DNA from: Dyella sp. 2HG41-7
GTDB lineage: Bacteria; Pseudomonadota; Gammaproteobacteria; Xanthomonadales; Rhodanobacteraceae
Reading direction: 5' to 3'
DNA: 64,000 bases
Assembly: GCF_021390675.1 (NCBI RefSeq)
Contig: NZ_JAJEJV010000004.1
Coordinates: 310,001-374,000 of the forward strand
Shown here: one piece after another, positions 45,562 to 54,073 of the stretch
Numbering within the stretch: the first letter of the stretch is position 1
How the letters are laid out: each line of letters opens with the position of its first letter
Position numbers and translations under genes: made by a program
The notes under the pieces: generated by a model
Databases searched by the model: none
What the model was told of the DNA's origin: nothing
Seen by the model: only the letters and a program-made list of their open reading frames with translations

Positions 45562-46773
45562 GTGAAGAAATCGCCCGTTGACGCCGTCACTTCGATCACA
45601 TCGCGCGCTAAAGCGAGCATGATGGTCGCGCTGCTCGCTTCGCTTGCATGCCAAATGACCTCTGCATCGGATGCCGCCACGCATCCCGCGCCACCCCATG
45701 CATCGCCGTTTCCACCACAAATCCAGTTAAACGTTCCCTTCGCGCCAACGGCTTTCCCTGGCGAAGACGGCGAACATCTGCTGTACGAACTGCAAGTCAC
45801 CAATTTCGAAAACACGCCGATCACGCTTGATCACGTGGATATTCTCAATGCGATTCATACCGACACGGCGCCCTTGGCGAGCTTTGCCGGACACCTGTTG
45901 AACAACATCGTGCGATTGGCCGGCGCGGACGATGTGACGGATACGGGCAACGTAGCGAAACCCATCAACATCAACGCTGGCGCCACCGCCGTGCTGTTTC
46001 TTTCCGTGACCGCGCCGTCGAAAGCCGCCATGCCAGAGCGCGTGGTTCAGCGCGTGGCCTTTACCAATGGCGAAGTAGTGGAAGGCGCAGCCGTAGGCAC
46101 GCATAGCTCAACGTTGAAAGTGCTTGGCGCGCCTGTCGTAGGGACCGACTGGATCGGCGACGACGGTCCGAGCAACGCGGCCGACAATCATCATCGACGC
46201 GGTATTTTCGTCGTCGACGGAAACATGACCATCTCCCGTCGTTTCGCCATCGATTGGAAACAAATGGAACAAGGCCTGCCGTATCACGGCGACATTCACG
46301 CCGACCGCTCCTACTACGCCTACGACAAACCGGTGCTCGCCGTAGCAACCGCTACCGTTGTCTACGTGCGCGACGGCTTGCCCGACAACCCACCCGGCCA
46401 CTTCCCCAATTTTCATCCCGCGCGCCCAGTAACCTTCGACAATGCCGGCGGCAACACCATCGTCCTGGATCTTGGCGACGGACAATTCGCTCACTACTAC
46501 CATCTAAAAGCCGGCACCATACAGGTAAAGAAAGGACAACGCGTCAACATCGGTGACGTTATCGCGCACGTTGGCGCATCCGGCGACGCACGCGAGCCGC
46601 ATTTGCACTTCGAGGTGACAACGGCGATTCCACTACTCGTCGGCGAAGGCATTCCCTACGTGATCGATCACTTCAAGGTGATCGGAGGGGAAGGGCATTC
46701 CCCGGGCGTTCGCCGTAACGAAACCCCACTCGATGGGATGTTGGTGGATTTTGAGAATGGTGGGCGTGACTAA
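45562..46773 (+). CDS. Secreted M23-peptidase-like protein, one zinc ligand replaced
   Basis: 403 residues with a signal-like N-terminus (MMVALLASLACQMTSASDA, about residues 20-38). The C-terminal lysostaphin/LytM-type domain keeps GDVIAHVGASG and the HLHFEV motif. At the first zinc site the expected H-x-x-x-D reads RFAID, so the His is Arg; related proteins with this change exist, but the enzyme may be inactive. A central beta-sandwich (about 50-190) precedes it. The GTG at 45562 is used; ATG 45619 is an alternative. Confidence 0.82.
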   Translation: MKKSPVDAVTSITSRAKASMMVALLASLACQMTSASDAATHPAPPHASPFPPQIQLNVPFAPTAFPGEDGEHLLYELQVTNFENTPITLDHVDILNAIHTDTAPLASFAGHLLNNIVRLAGADDVTDTGNVAKPININAGATAVLFLSVTAPSKAAMPERVVQRVAFTNGEVVEGAAVGTHSSTLKVLGAPVVGTDWIGDDGPSNAADNHHRRGIFVVDGNMTISRRFAIDWKQMEQGLPYHGDIHADRSYYAYDKPVLAVATATVVYVRDGLPDNPPGHFPNFHPARPVTFDNAGGNTIVLDLGDGQFAHYYHLKAGTIQVKKGQRVNIGDVIAHVGASGDAREPHLHFEVTTAIPLLVGEGIPYVIDHFKVIGGEGHSPGVRRNETPLDGMLVDFENGGRD

Positions 46774-46843
46774 CTCGGGTTATATGCCACGTTTCGCTTC
46801 TGCATAAAAAACGCAGCGATACTGGGCATTCGGTTTGCAGAAC

Positions 46844-47398
46844 CTAATCCTGCTTTGGCCTCACTGCATACGTGTGCTTGACGCTACCGCTCTTGAATCG
46901 GTGGATATCGGTCAGCTCCAAGTGCAAGCGCGAGGTGTCGACGTCTTCGAACAGACGACGCCCGTGTCCGACGACGACCGGGAAGCACCAGAGATGAAGT
47001 TCGTCCACCAGCCCAAGATCGAAGAGTGTGCGATCGAGGCGGGTGGTGCCGTACTTCATGATGTTCTTCCCCGGCTCGTTTTTTAGGCGCGCGATTTCTG
47101 CACCAACATTGCCTTTAATTGCCGTTGCGTTCCAGGCGCCAGCGGGGTCCAAGGTCGAGGAAACAACGAACTTCTTCAGACTGTTGATACGGTCGAAATA
47201 TCGGTCGCCCTGGATGTTCGGCCATGTCGGGGAGAACTTCTCGAACGTGCCGCGCCCGAGCAGGAAGACATCGACGTTGGCCAGCGTCTCGTACGCGTGA
47301 GCTTTGGCCTCCTCATCAAAGTATCCGGCGGTCCATTTCTCCTGGCCGTCAACGATGCCGTCGAGGGAGACGAGTGTGGATTCAATCAGCTTCTTCAT
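46844..47398 (-). CDS. RibD C-terminal/dihydrofolate-reductase-like protein
   Basis: 184 residues. KLIESTLVSLDGIVDGQEKW at the N-terminus, the LLGRGTFEKFSPTWP motif and the C-terminal LVDELHLWCFPVVVGHGRRLF are typical of the RibD-C (YyaP/YwjB-like) group. GGAG lies 8 nt before the ATG. It likely uses NADPH; its substrate is unknown. Confidence 0.9.
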   Translation of the reverse strand: MKKLIESTLVSLDGIVDGQEKWTAGYFDEEAKAHAYETLANVDVFLLGRGTFEKFSPTWPNIQGDRYFDRINSLKKFVVSSTLDPAGAWNATAIKGNVGAEIARLKNEPGKNIMKYGTTRLDRTLFDLGLVDELHLWCFPVVVGHGRRLFEDVDTSRLHLELTDIHRFKSGSVKHTYAVRPKQD

Positions 47399-47524
47399 AC
47401 TTTGAGCTCCATGGCGAAATAATCCTCGTGCATCTAAACCGTTTCATGCCGTTATCTCCGGCCGCTGCGAGCAGGTAGCAATCGATCAAAGTGCGTGGAA
47501 TGAGCGCGATCCGATCGTCCAGTT

Positions 47525-47995
47525 TCAACCTCGGTATGGCCCGCCGGTTTCGCCCCAGCCCCAACGAGGCATGGGCGCGTGCTCGTCAGGCAATTGTTCG
47601 AGCTGTGAGTTCAACACAGCCAACCGCGTGCCCCACTCCACGTAGCCGACGAAGGCGGAGCGGAATTCCGGGTCGTCAGGTAGACCTGCGGCGTCGGCGC
47701 ACTCCAGCAGCAGGGCCATCCAGCGTGCACGTTGCGCTTCGCTCAAATGTCGCCCCACATGCTTCGCCAGCATCGCGCGATGACCGCCACGTTGTTCGCT
47801 GTAGTGAGCCGGACCGCCGAATACTTCGGCGAGAAACAGCGCAACGAAATGGGGATGATGCGTATCCATGCGCGCAAACAGAGGCGCCAGCAGTGGATCA
47901 TCCGACACACGCCGGTAGAAGATTTCAGTAAGGCGCTCGAACGCAGACGAACCGCCGGCCCACTCACAAAGACTTGGAATTGCGTTCTCGCTCAT
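47525..47995 (-). CDS. Group II truncated hemoglobin
   Basis: 156 residues. LCEWAGGSSAFERLTEIFY resembles the N-terminal helices, HYSEQRGGHRAMLAKHVGRHLS contains the proximal His region, and ARWMALLLECADAAG the G helix with the Trp conserved in group II. These globins bind O2 or NO. Its ATG overlaps the stop of the monooxygenase-like gene (ATGA), so both are in one operon. Confidence 0.85.
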   Translation of the reverse strand: MSENAIPSLCEWAGGSSAFERLTEIFYRRVSDDPLLAPLFARMDTHHPHFVALFLAEVFGGPAHYSEQRGGHRAMLAKHVGRHLSEAQRARWMALLLECADAAGLPDDPEFRSAFVGYVEWGTRLAVLNSQLEQLPDEHAPMPRWGWGETGGPYRG

Positions 47996-48303
47996 GATGT
48001 TTTCTTGCGCTGCACGGTCGTCAACTGGTAGTGACGCATTTCCTCAATCATGTCCACGTAGGGCTTTATCGCGGCGAAGAACGCGCCAAATTCGACACTA
48101 CGGCGGAATCCCTGCATGTGACCTTCTTCGGAGGTCCATTCGATACGCAAGATGTAGCTACTCGACTCATTCAGGCACCGCGTCAGCTCGTAGCCGAGGC
48201 AGTGCGTGGAGGCATCCAGACTGCGCGCGGCTTCGGCGTAATCCAGTTCAAATCGATCGGCCTGTGCCGACGGAATCGTGTAGCGGATGTACTCGACGAT
48301 CAT
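47992..48303 (-). CDS. Antibiotic-biosynthesis-monooxygenase-like (ABM/YgiN) protein
   Basis: 103 residues. MIVEYIRYTIPSAQADRFEL at the N-terminus and GYELTRCLNESSSYILRIEW in the middle fit a dimeric alpha/beta-barrel ABM monooxygenase. Family members oxidise quinones or handle heme-type ligands. The ATG at 48303 is chosen because the family starts there. Translationally coupled to the hemoglobin gene; divergent from HxlR. Confidence 0.82.
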   Translation of the reverse strand: MIVEYIRYTIPSAQADRFELDYAEAARSLDASTHCLGYELTRCLNESSSYILRIEWTSEEGHMQGFRRSVEFGAFFAAIKPYVDMIEEMRHYQLTTVQRKKTS

Positions 48304-48394
48304 GTGCGGCCCTTTCGGAGACGTTGTGATAGCGTCCAATTCTGCACACGCCCCCGTCCGGATTGATACGCACCAAAAGGTTACCGACCGACCC

Positions 48395-48754
48395 ATGAGC
48401 CATTCCCAGCGCAAGACTTTTGTTTGTCCCGTCGACGTGACGCTGAGCCTGATCCACGGCAAGTGGAAGCCGATGATTCTGTGGCTGCTGTCGACCCGCC
48501 GCCAACGCTTCAGCGATTTTCAGGCCGCCATACCGAAAGTGACGCACAAGATGCTCAGCCAACAATTGCGGCAACTGGAGATAGACGGATTGATTCGCCG
48601 CGTAACACTCGATGCGCGCGGGCAGCGCATGGATTACCAACTTACCGAGTTCGGCCGCAGCCTGAGGCCGGCGCTCAATGCATTGGCGAACTGGGGCAAG
48701 GCGCATCATCGTGCGCTGGGGGTGGAGTATGGCGGTTCTGGCGAAGGTGATTGA
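48395..48754 (+). CDS. HxlR-family transcriptional regulator
   Basis: 119 residues. CPVDVTLSLIHGKWKPMILW is the HxlR signature with the Cys often sensing redox or aldehydes, followed by a winged helix (RFSDFQAAIPKVTHKMLSQQ, LRQLEIDGLIRR). It is divergent from the ABM/hemoglobin operon, 91 nt away, and is its likely regulator. Confidence 0.92.
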   Translation: MSHSQRKTFVCPVDVTLSLIHGKWKPMILWLLSTRRQRFSDFQAAIPKVTHKMLSQQLRQLEIDGLIRRVTLDARGQRMDYQLTEFGRSLRPALNALANWGKAHHRALGVEYGGSGEGD

Positions 48755-48762
48755 TCGCTAGG

Positions 48763-48785
48763 TTTGCTATGGGCCGAAAGCGAAC
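48763..48785 (-). repeat. Degenerate isolated array-type repeat
   Basis: TTTGCTATGGGCCGAAAGCG then AAC resembles the array repeat in the array-2 orientation with several changes. It stands alone outside both arrays, 8 nt after the HxlR stop. Confidence 0.45.
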
Positions 48786-48920
48786 ACCCGCCCTGCGCAC
48801 GATGTCGCTTCCTCGTGACTTACCCCGACCGAACTCGAGGGCCGTGCTTGCAATCAGAGCGCACTGTCCTGAAAACGCGCTCTAACCTTTACCGGCCGCG
48901 CAAGATTATGCCGAGCGGAC

Positions 48921-49544
48921 TCAATGCGCGGCTGTAAAGACCAGACATGCGTCGGGTTTGCCAGGAGCTTCCACCCATACATGTGTGGTGCTCCGAACCA
49001 ATTCCTTTGAAACGCCGATATCTTCGTTGCGCAAGTACGGCGCGTAGACCATGACATGCGGCGGAAATAAGGCCTTTGCTTTTCCCGTTTTCGGATCGAG
49101 TCGCACAAAGTCATGGGAGAGCATGTAAGCAATGCCGGGCTTTGTGGGCGCTCGCAAACGTCCCGCCTGGTACTCTGCGTCGATCATGCGGTCAATGCTT
49201 GCACCATCAACGCCACGCATCATGATTCGTGCTCGTTCCAGACTCGCTAAGAGACTTGTGCGCGAGCCCTCGGTGTCGTAACAGACGGGAGCAGTCACTT
49301 GAATGTCGCGCTCGACGAGGCAATTAAATCCGTTATGACTTGCACGAGCCAAAACGAAACCGGAGCGCTCGAGCACGTAAATACCAGCATCAGCTCGTAG
49401 TTCCTGAGGAGCCGCGCTAAGCGCCATGGTGATTTCTTCATTTCTATCAAGCTGAGGAATGCCTGGTGGAAATGTGCTCGCCATGACACTTGTCGCAGAC
49501 AGCAGCGTCACGGCCGCAACGAGGCCAAGTGTGTAGCGAATCAT
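48921..49544 (-). CDS. Secreted hypothetical protein
   Basis: 207 residues. A signal peptide (MIRYTLGLVAAVTLLSATS, cleavage near VMAST) precedes a soluble domain with two Cys (FNCLVERDIQ, PVCYDTEGSR). AAGGA lies about 7 nt before the ATG at 49544. No family recognised. LLASLERARIMMRGVDGASI and HDFVRLDPKTG are present, and the gene stands alone. Confidence 0.75.
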   Translation of the reverse strand: MIRYTLGLVAAVTLLSATSVMASTFPPGIPQLDRNEEITMALSAAPQELRADAGIYVLERSGFVLARASHNGFNCLVERDIQVTAPVCYDTEGSRTSLLASLERARIMMRGVDGASIDRMIDAEYQAGRLRAPTKPGIAYMLSHDFVRLDPKTGKAKALFPPHVMVYAPYLRNEDIGVSKELVRSTTHVWVEAPGKPDACLVFTAAH

Positions 49545-49603
49545 TCGGTAGTCCTTGCGTGATGTTGATAATTTGGCGTGTAAGCAGCGCAACGCCGATT
49601 CGG

Positions 49604-50506
49604 TTACGTCGTTCGCCATACAAAATTCGGTCGCCACTTCAGATTCACGCCCAGCGTGCCAAGCACGATGAGCGCAATTCCTGCCATCTGAACCGGGACC
49701 AGGCGATGTCCGTACAGCAGGTAATCCAATAGCAGCGCCACCATGGGATAGATAAACGACACCACCGCGATGGTCACCACGGGCAGCCGCGAGTAAGTGG
49801 AATAAAACAACACATACACAATGCCGCTGTGGATCACGCCAAGACCCAGTAGCCACACCCAATGGAACCCCGGATGAAACACGCTACTGCTGCTGAACCC
49901 GACGAGCATGGCGACACCAACCCAGCACTGAATCATGACCAGGGCGAATGGGCGTTCCTTACCAATTTGGCGTGACATCAACATCGACACGCCGCAAAGC
50001 AGTGCGGCGAGGAACGCCAATCCAACACCGATGAGATAGCTCTGTTCAGCGTGCAAAAACAAGCGAACAGGATCGCTGGTGCAGATCACTCCAACAAAAC
50101 CAAGAACCGTCCATGCCAGGTCCGCTGGATGTGTGCGTTCGCCTTGCACGAACGTGGCCAAAATCAGCATCACGAACGGGAAGCATTGATAAACCAACGT
50201 GGCAACGCCGATGGACGATCGCGCCATGCCTGCAAAAAGGGCCACCCAATTGAGCACCAGCAACACCCCGCTCAGCACCGCCCCGCGGAGTAACGCGCGC
50301 TCGCGCCACAGTCCTCGCAAGTAACCTTTGGCTAACCCCCAACCAAGCAAAAACAGGCCGCCGAACAGGCAGCGATAGAACACTGCCGTAATCACGTCTT
50401 GGTGGCTTTCATGCACGAATACGCCCACCGAGCCGATCAAGCATTCGGCAAGCACCAGTTGCAAGACGGCATCGCGCGTGCCGTTGGGCCGGGATGAGGG
50501 GAGCAT
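49604..50506 (-). CDS. EamA/DMT-family transporter
   Basis: 300 residues and ten helices in two EamA repeats (CLFGGLFLLGWGLAKGYL; RSSIGVATLVYQCFPFVML; VVTIAVVSFIYPMVALLLDY). It lies divergent from the MocR regulator 106 nt away, a common arrangement in which the regulator controls the exporter. Substrate unknown, probably an amino acid or amine. Confidence 0.85.
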   Translation of the reverse strand: MLPSSRPNGTRDAVLQLVLAECLIGSVGVFVHESHQDVITAVFYRCLFGGLFLLGWGLAKGYLRGLWRERALLRGAVLSGVLLVLNWVALFAGMARSSIGVATLVYQCFPFVMLILATFVQGERTHPADLAWTVLGFVGVICTSDPVRLFLHAEQSYLIGVGLAFLAALLCGVSMLMSRQIGKERPFALVMIQCWVGVAMLVGFSSSSVFHPGFHWVWLLGLGVIHSGIVYVLFYSTYSRLPVVTIAVVSFIYPMVALLLDYLLYGHRLVPVQMAGIALIVLGTLGVNLKWRPNFVWRTT

Positions 50507-50612
50507 GGTGAATTGGGCTTCCAGGGCGAAGAAGGGCAGCGTAAGCCCCGGATTTCGACAGATACAGATTCAGATAGAATCAAAGTAGACAAGTACAGAT
50601 GGATCGCCTTCC

Positions 50613-52037
50613 ATGCTTCTCTACGAACGTGTTGCCGAGGCACTGCGTGTGCAAATCGCTCGCGGTACGCTGCGCGCCGGCGAGCGCCTGCCATCGATCC
50701 GGCGCTTGGCGGAGGGGCACGGCGTTAGCGTGGCCACTGCCGTTCAGACGTACCTGCAACTGGAGCGCGAAGGCGTTGTGGTAGCTCGGCCGCGTTCGGG
50801 CTATTTCGTGCGTGCATCGACACCGCAACAGCCGGTCTCCCCACCTGCAAGACGGCGTGTGCCGAGCGAAGTCAACAACCCCGCACTGCTTGATGCCACG
50901 GAAATACGTGCGCGCGGCGACTTGCTTGCATTGCATAGCGCGACGCCGGCCCTTGAGTTGCTGCCTCAAGCAGCACTCATGGCATCGGTGTCGCGTTGCC
51001 TTCGCCGCACACCCTCAGCGGTGCTCGAATACGCTCCGGCACAAGGTCACTTGGCGTTGCGACGTCTCATAGCGCAACGTTTTGTCCAAGTAGGTGCGCC
51101 GGTGTCGCCGGAAGAAATCGTCATCACCGCAGGCGCGATGGAAGCCATCAACCTGGCGTTGCGTGCCATTTGTTCGCCCGGTGACACCGTGCTGGTGGAA
51201 ACGCCGACCTACCACGGAATTCTTCAGGCAGTCGCCGCTTTGCATCTAAAGGTGCTGGAAGTTCCGAACGTGCCTGGCAAAGGTATCGACGTGGTTCGCC
51301 TCGACCAACTGCTGCAACAGAACACGGTGCGCGCGGCCGTTTTGGTACCCAATTTCAACAATCCGCTGGGTAGCCTAACGAGCGATGCCGACAAGCAAGC
51401 CTTGGTGGACAGCTGCACACGGCACGGCGTCATCGTCATCGAAGACGATATCTATGGTGAACTGGCGTGGTCTGGGCAGCGCCCATCGCTACTTCGACGG
51501 TGGGACAAACGGGGCATGGTGATTAGCTGTGGTTCGTTCTCCAAAATCCTAGCGCCCGGTTTGCGCCTTGGTTGGCTCGCGGCCAACCAATGGACAGATG
51601 CATTGGTGCGCGCCAAATTTTTCTCCACGGTGGGAGGCACAAGCCTCACGCAACTGGCTATGTCGGATTATTTGGAACGCCACGATCTAGAGCGGCATCT
51701 TCGCCGGCTGCGCCGAACGTTGGCGGACAATGGGCAACGCCTCTTTGAATCCATCGCACGCTACTGGCCCGCCGATACACGCGCATGCGAGCCACAAGGA
51801 GGTTTGTCGCTATGGGTGCAACTGCCCGCGCGCGGCGATAGCCGTGCATTGTCCACGCTGGCGTTATCGAAGGGTATTAGAACGTCGCCGGGTGTGCTGT
51901 TTTCCAGCCGAGGCGATTATGTCGATTATGTGAGGCTTAGCTGCGGATTAGTGTGGAATGAGCGACTGGACCGGGCCATGAAGGAACTGGGGAATTTGGC
52001 GGGAAAGATCAACCAGTCGACAGGTACCGGTCCGTAG
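50613..52037 (+). CDS. MocR-family (GntR plus aminotransferase) transcriptional regulator
   Basis: 474 residues. An N-terminal GntR winged helix (RLPSIRRLAEGHGVSVATAV) is followed by a fold-type I aminotransferase domain (about 95-470) with the PLP-lysine motif GSFSKILAPGLRLGW and NFNNPLGSLTSD. MocR proteins sense PLP-linked compounds. It lies next to and divergent from the EamA gene. Confidence 0.93.
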   Translation: MLLYERVAEALRVQIARGTLRAGERLPSIRRLAEGHGVSVATAVQTYLQLEREGVVVARPRSGYFVRASTPQQPVSPPARRRVPSEVNNPALLDATEIRARGDLLALHSATPALELLPQAALMASVSRCLRRTPSAVLEYAPAQGHLALRRLIAQRFVQVGAPVSPEEIVITAGAMEAINLALRAICSPGDTVLVETPTYHGILQAVAALHLKVLEVPNVPGKGIDVVRLDQLLQQNTVRAAVLVPNFNNPLGSLTSDADKQALVDSCTRHGVIVIEDDIYGELAWSGQRPSLLRRWDKRGMVISCGSFSKILAPGLRLGWLAANQWTDALVRAKFFSTVGGTSLTQLAMSDYLERHDLERHLRRLRRTLADNGQRLFESIARYWPADTRACEPQGGLSLWVQLPARGDSRALSTLALSKGIRTSPGVLFSSRGDYVDYVRLSCGLVWNERLDRAMKELGNLAGKINQSTGTGP

Positions 52038-52276
52038 AAGTTTGAGGTTCGCGGCATTAAATCACTTAATAACTCACGCCGAGAGGCAATCTTCAGAGTT
52101 CCCTGACGCTGGAGTTGAGCGACGACAAGCGACCGTCGAACGAAGTGATAGCTTTAGAAATTACAAAGGCGCAGTGGGCTTTTGTTCCCCTTGAAAGCGT
52201 TGCCTTTCTTTGTAGGAATCACCTTTAGTCTAAGGTCCGCTTTGGGTCGGAAGCATACACAGACCCGCTGACTTCC
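52038..52276. other. Right border region of array 2
   Basis: 239 nt between the MocR gene and the first array-2 gene. It holds the terminal array repeat at 52234 and no gene. Confidence 0.4.
52234..52258 (-). repeat. Array-2 repeat copy 1 (outer end)
   Basis: On the minus strand GTATGCTTCCGACCCAAAGC then GGACC. It lies 18 nt after the stop of the last array-2 gene. Confidence 0.8.
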
Positions 52277-52774
52277 CTATTTCACTCTCACTGCACGATA
52301 AAAGACACCTTCGAAGTCGATAAGCAACTCGTCTCTGCTTTTGACGTAGACGTCCTGGCCGGGGATCGGAAATGCTCCGAAGCAATTGCCCGAACTCGCG
52401 TGGTTTATGACGATTTCAGTCACGATCGGAGTATCAATCCCAACCCAGTTGAACCGTACGCGTGTATTGGCCAGAAAGTCGTCCGAAGAGATGTGATTGA
52501 CCTCTATGGAATTGATCGGCGTTGATACTCCGCAAGCCTTTATTTCATCGTCACTCAAGATAACACTGGTATTTAGCAGTTTATTTTGCTGCGAAAGAGT
52601 TGGACCTTGAATGTTTGGTGTCCAGTAGATAGACCTAAGTATCCACGTTCCTTTCGGCAGATGCCGTTGCTCTGACGAATTGGCTTGAGCGAAGCAATCG
52701 GACGCCAAGTGGATACAAAGTAGACCAACAAAGAAGATCGCTGCTGGTTGAAATGCCCGGGTGATGCGTCGCAC
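52277..52774 (-). CDS. Secreted hypothetical protein of array 2
   Basis: 165 residues. Signal peptide FFVGLLCIHLASDCFAQAN. The mature part has LSDDEIKACGVSTPINSIE and CFGAFPIPGQDVYVKSRDE with two Cys. The start is GTG at 52774, supported by AAGGAG 7 nt upstream. No family recognised. Confidence 0.78.
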   Translation of the reverse strand: MRRITRAFQPAAIFFVGLLCIHLASDCFAQANSSEQRHLPKGTWILRSIYWTPNIQGPTLSQQNKLLNTSVILSDDEIKACGVSTPINSIEVNHISSDDFLANTRVRFNWVGIDTPIVTEIVINHASSGNCFGAFPIPGQDVYVKSRDELLIDFEGVFYRAVRVK

Positions 52775-52820
52775 CGTAAAGCTCCTTGCGGCAAATGTTC
52801 CATCCGGCGACTGACTTAAT

Positions 52821-52844
52821 GTCTGCTTTGGGTCGGGAGCGGAC
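52821..52844 (-). repeat. Array-2 repeat copy 2
   Basis: Minus strand GTCCGCTCCCGACCCAAAGC then AGAC. It begins 1 nt after the TAA of the gene at 52846. Confidence 0.85.
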
Positions 52845-52845
52845 C

Positions 52846-53238
52846 TTAGTCGTCGGTCGTCGGATAGCTGTTGATCGACAGACTTATCCCCAATCTCCCC
52901 AGTGTTGCAAGCGTTTCCACTGGCAGGTCCACGGAGGCTGCAAACTGCTCCTGCGTTCCCACCGTGAAAGCTATCGATAGTTCCGCGAAGCCATCACTAG
53001 CGGCGAAATTTGCGCTTCGTTCCACGCAGTGAGTCAGGAATCCGGTGACCATCTCCATCATTTCCACCGGGCTTTCGACGTCAGCTAGGTCAAAAGTATG
53101 TCCGAATGTCGTGTATGCGCCGCCGCGTGAAGATGTTTCACCCGTACGCCACGATCCGGTCGGATCGATGCCTAACACCTGGTGGATTCCATCGACATAG
53201 CCGGACGATCCCTCAATCCTAAGCACGACCAAATTCAT
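52846..53238 (-). CDS. DUF4279-like protein (candidate immunity protein)
   Basis: 130 residues: LVVLRIEGSSGYVDGIHQVLGIDPTGSWRTGE, read as two overlapping pieces, is the 'h-~h~g--dp--~t--LGi-Pt--w~~G-' pattern of DUF4279, with SIAFTVGTQEQFAASVDLP and a final strand. Members are often found next to polymorphic toxins. AAGGA lies 8 nt before the ATG. The array repeat overlaps its stop region. Confidence 0.72.
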   Translation of the reverse strand: MNLVVLRIEGSSGYVDGIHQVLGIDPTGSWRTGETSSRGGAYTTFGHTFDLADVESPVEMMEMVTGFLTHCVERSANFAASDGFAELSIAFTVGTQEQFAASVDLPVETLATLGRLGISLSINSYPTTDD

Positions 53239-53268
53239 TAGCTCAATCCTTGTTGCTTACATTCCAAA

Positions 53269-53306
53269 TGTCCGCTTCGGGTGGCGGCCGCCGTCGAAAG
53301 CGGACA
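53269..53306 (-). repeat. Array-2 repeat copy 3 with 12-bp insertion
   Basis: TGTCCGCTTCGGGTGGCGGC and CGCCGTCGAAAGCGGACA: a complete copy whose loop is split by GTGGCGGCCGCC. Arms are intact. It lies 12 nt after the stop of the gene at 53319. Confidence 0.85.
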
Positions 53307-53318
53307 CTCCAGTGTCAT

Positions 53319-53543
53319 CTATGTAGCCTTAACTACGACCAGATGCGGACCATCGCTTAGGCACTTAAGCCGATCTTCAAGATGCACATGATCGAAGTTG
53401 TCGCTCTCCATCTCGGCCGCCAGCTGCTCAAGAACCCTCGCAACAGCTCTTAATTCGGCCGAGTCAGTCAAGATACTGACCTCCGAAAGCTCCATAAGCC
53501 GCGCTTGCTGATCTTTCCCTTCTTCGTAACCAAACAACTTCAT
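53319..53543 (-). CDS. Imm32-family immunity protein
   Basis: 74 residues: MKLFGYEEGKDQQARLMELS followed by EVSILTDSAELRAVARVLEQ, an Ala-rich helix, then FDHVHLEDRLKC and a final VVVKAT. This is the Imm32 pattern (start MKLFGY, E-V-h, F-H-HL-D). Imm32 members protect against secreted polymorphic toxins. No toxin gene adjoins it. GTGGGG precedes the ATG. Confidence 0.82.
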   Translation of the reverse strand: MKLFGYEEGKDQQARLMELSEVSILTDSAELRAVARVLEQLAAEMESDNFDHVHLEDRLKCLSDGPHLVVVKAT

Positions 53544-53570
53544 GTTGGCCCCACTGTGTGATCTTCCAAC

Positions 53571-53594
53571 TGTCCACTTCGAATCAAAAGGGGC
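53571..53594 (-). repeat. Array-2 repeat copy 4 (degenerate)
   Basis: TGTCCACTTCGAATCAAAAG then GGGC: left arm recognisable, right arm decayed. 3 nt after the preceding gene's stop. Confidence 0.5.
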
Positions 53595-53597
53595 TTC

Positions 53598-54008
53598 CTA
53601 ACCTTGTGAAAGTAGAAACTTGCTTATCTCTCGCCGGAGTTCCAAGTCACTGAGCCCGTGGGCTTCATCATCTGCGGCAATGGCGTATTGGCGGGCCAAG
53701 TCTTCCTGACCTTTGCTCCTATAACGCTCAGCCAATGCTAATCGCGCCGATACGCGGTAGTCCCGAGCATCCTCAGACGTCGCGGCGTCGAGAGCCCGGA
53801 GATACAGCGGTATCGCCGCGTTATCATCAATTGTAAAGTCCCCGAGACTCTCCCACAGAAACGGGTGGTCGTACCCATCTAAGCTCTGTGCTTCACAGTA
53901 GTCTCTTAGCGCGTTGTAGTGCACCCAATACCGGTCGCCCCGGTGTTCGTCCGCAAGGAGGGATGCGAACCCCATTACTCGCTCCCAGACATCCGTCCTT
54001 AATTCCAT
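53598..54008 (-). CDS. TPR-like hypothetical protein of array 2
   Basis: 136 residues, all helical. AAIPLYLRALDAATSEDARD and ALAERYRSKGQEDLARQYAI are TPR-like repeats, and the protein ends with a helix. GGAAGGA lies 7 nt before the ATG at 54008; the longer frame to 54068 reads through the repeat. It may be an immunity or scaffold protein; no family assigned. Confidence 0.72.
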   Translation of the reverse strand: MELRTDVWERVMGFASLLADEHRGDRYWVHYNALRDYCEAQSLDGYDHPFLWESLGDFTIDDNAAIPLYLRALDAATSEDARDYRVSARLALAERYRSKGQEDLARQYAIAADDEAHGLSDLELRREISKFLLSQG

Positions 54009-54042
54009 TAAATCATCCTTCCGCTCTTTCCTCGCGCGGAAC

Positions 54043-54066
54043 GGTCGCTTTGAGTTGGAAGCGGAC
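54043..54066 (-). repeat. Array-2 repeat copy 5
   Basis: Minus strand GTCCGCTTCCAACTCAAAGC then GACC. It lies 7 nt after the stop of the gene at 54074. Confidence 0.75.
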
Positions 54067-54073
54067 ATCCCAT

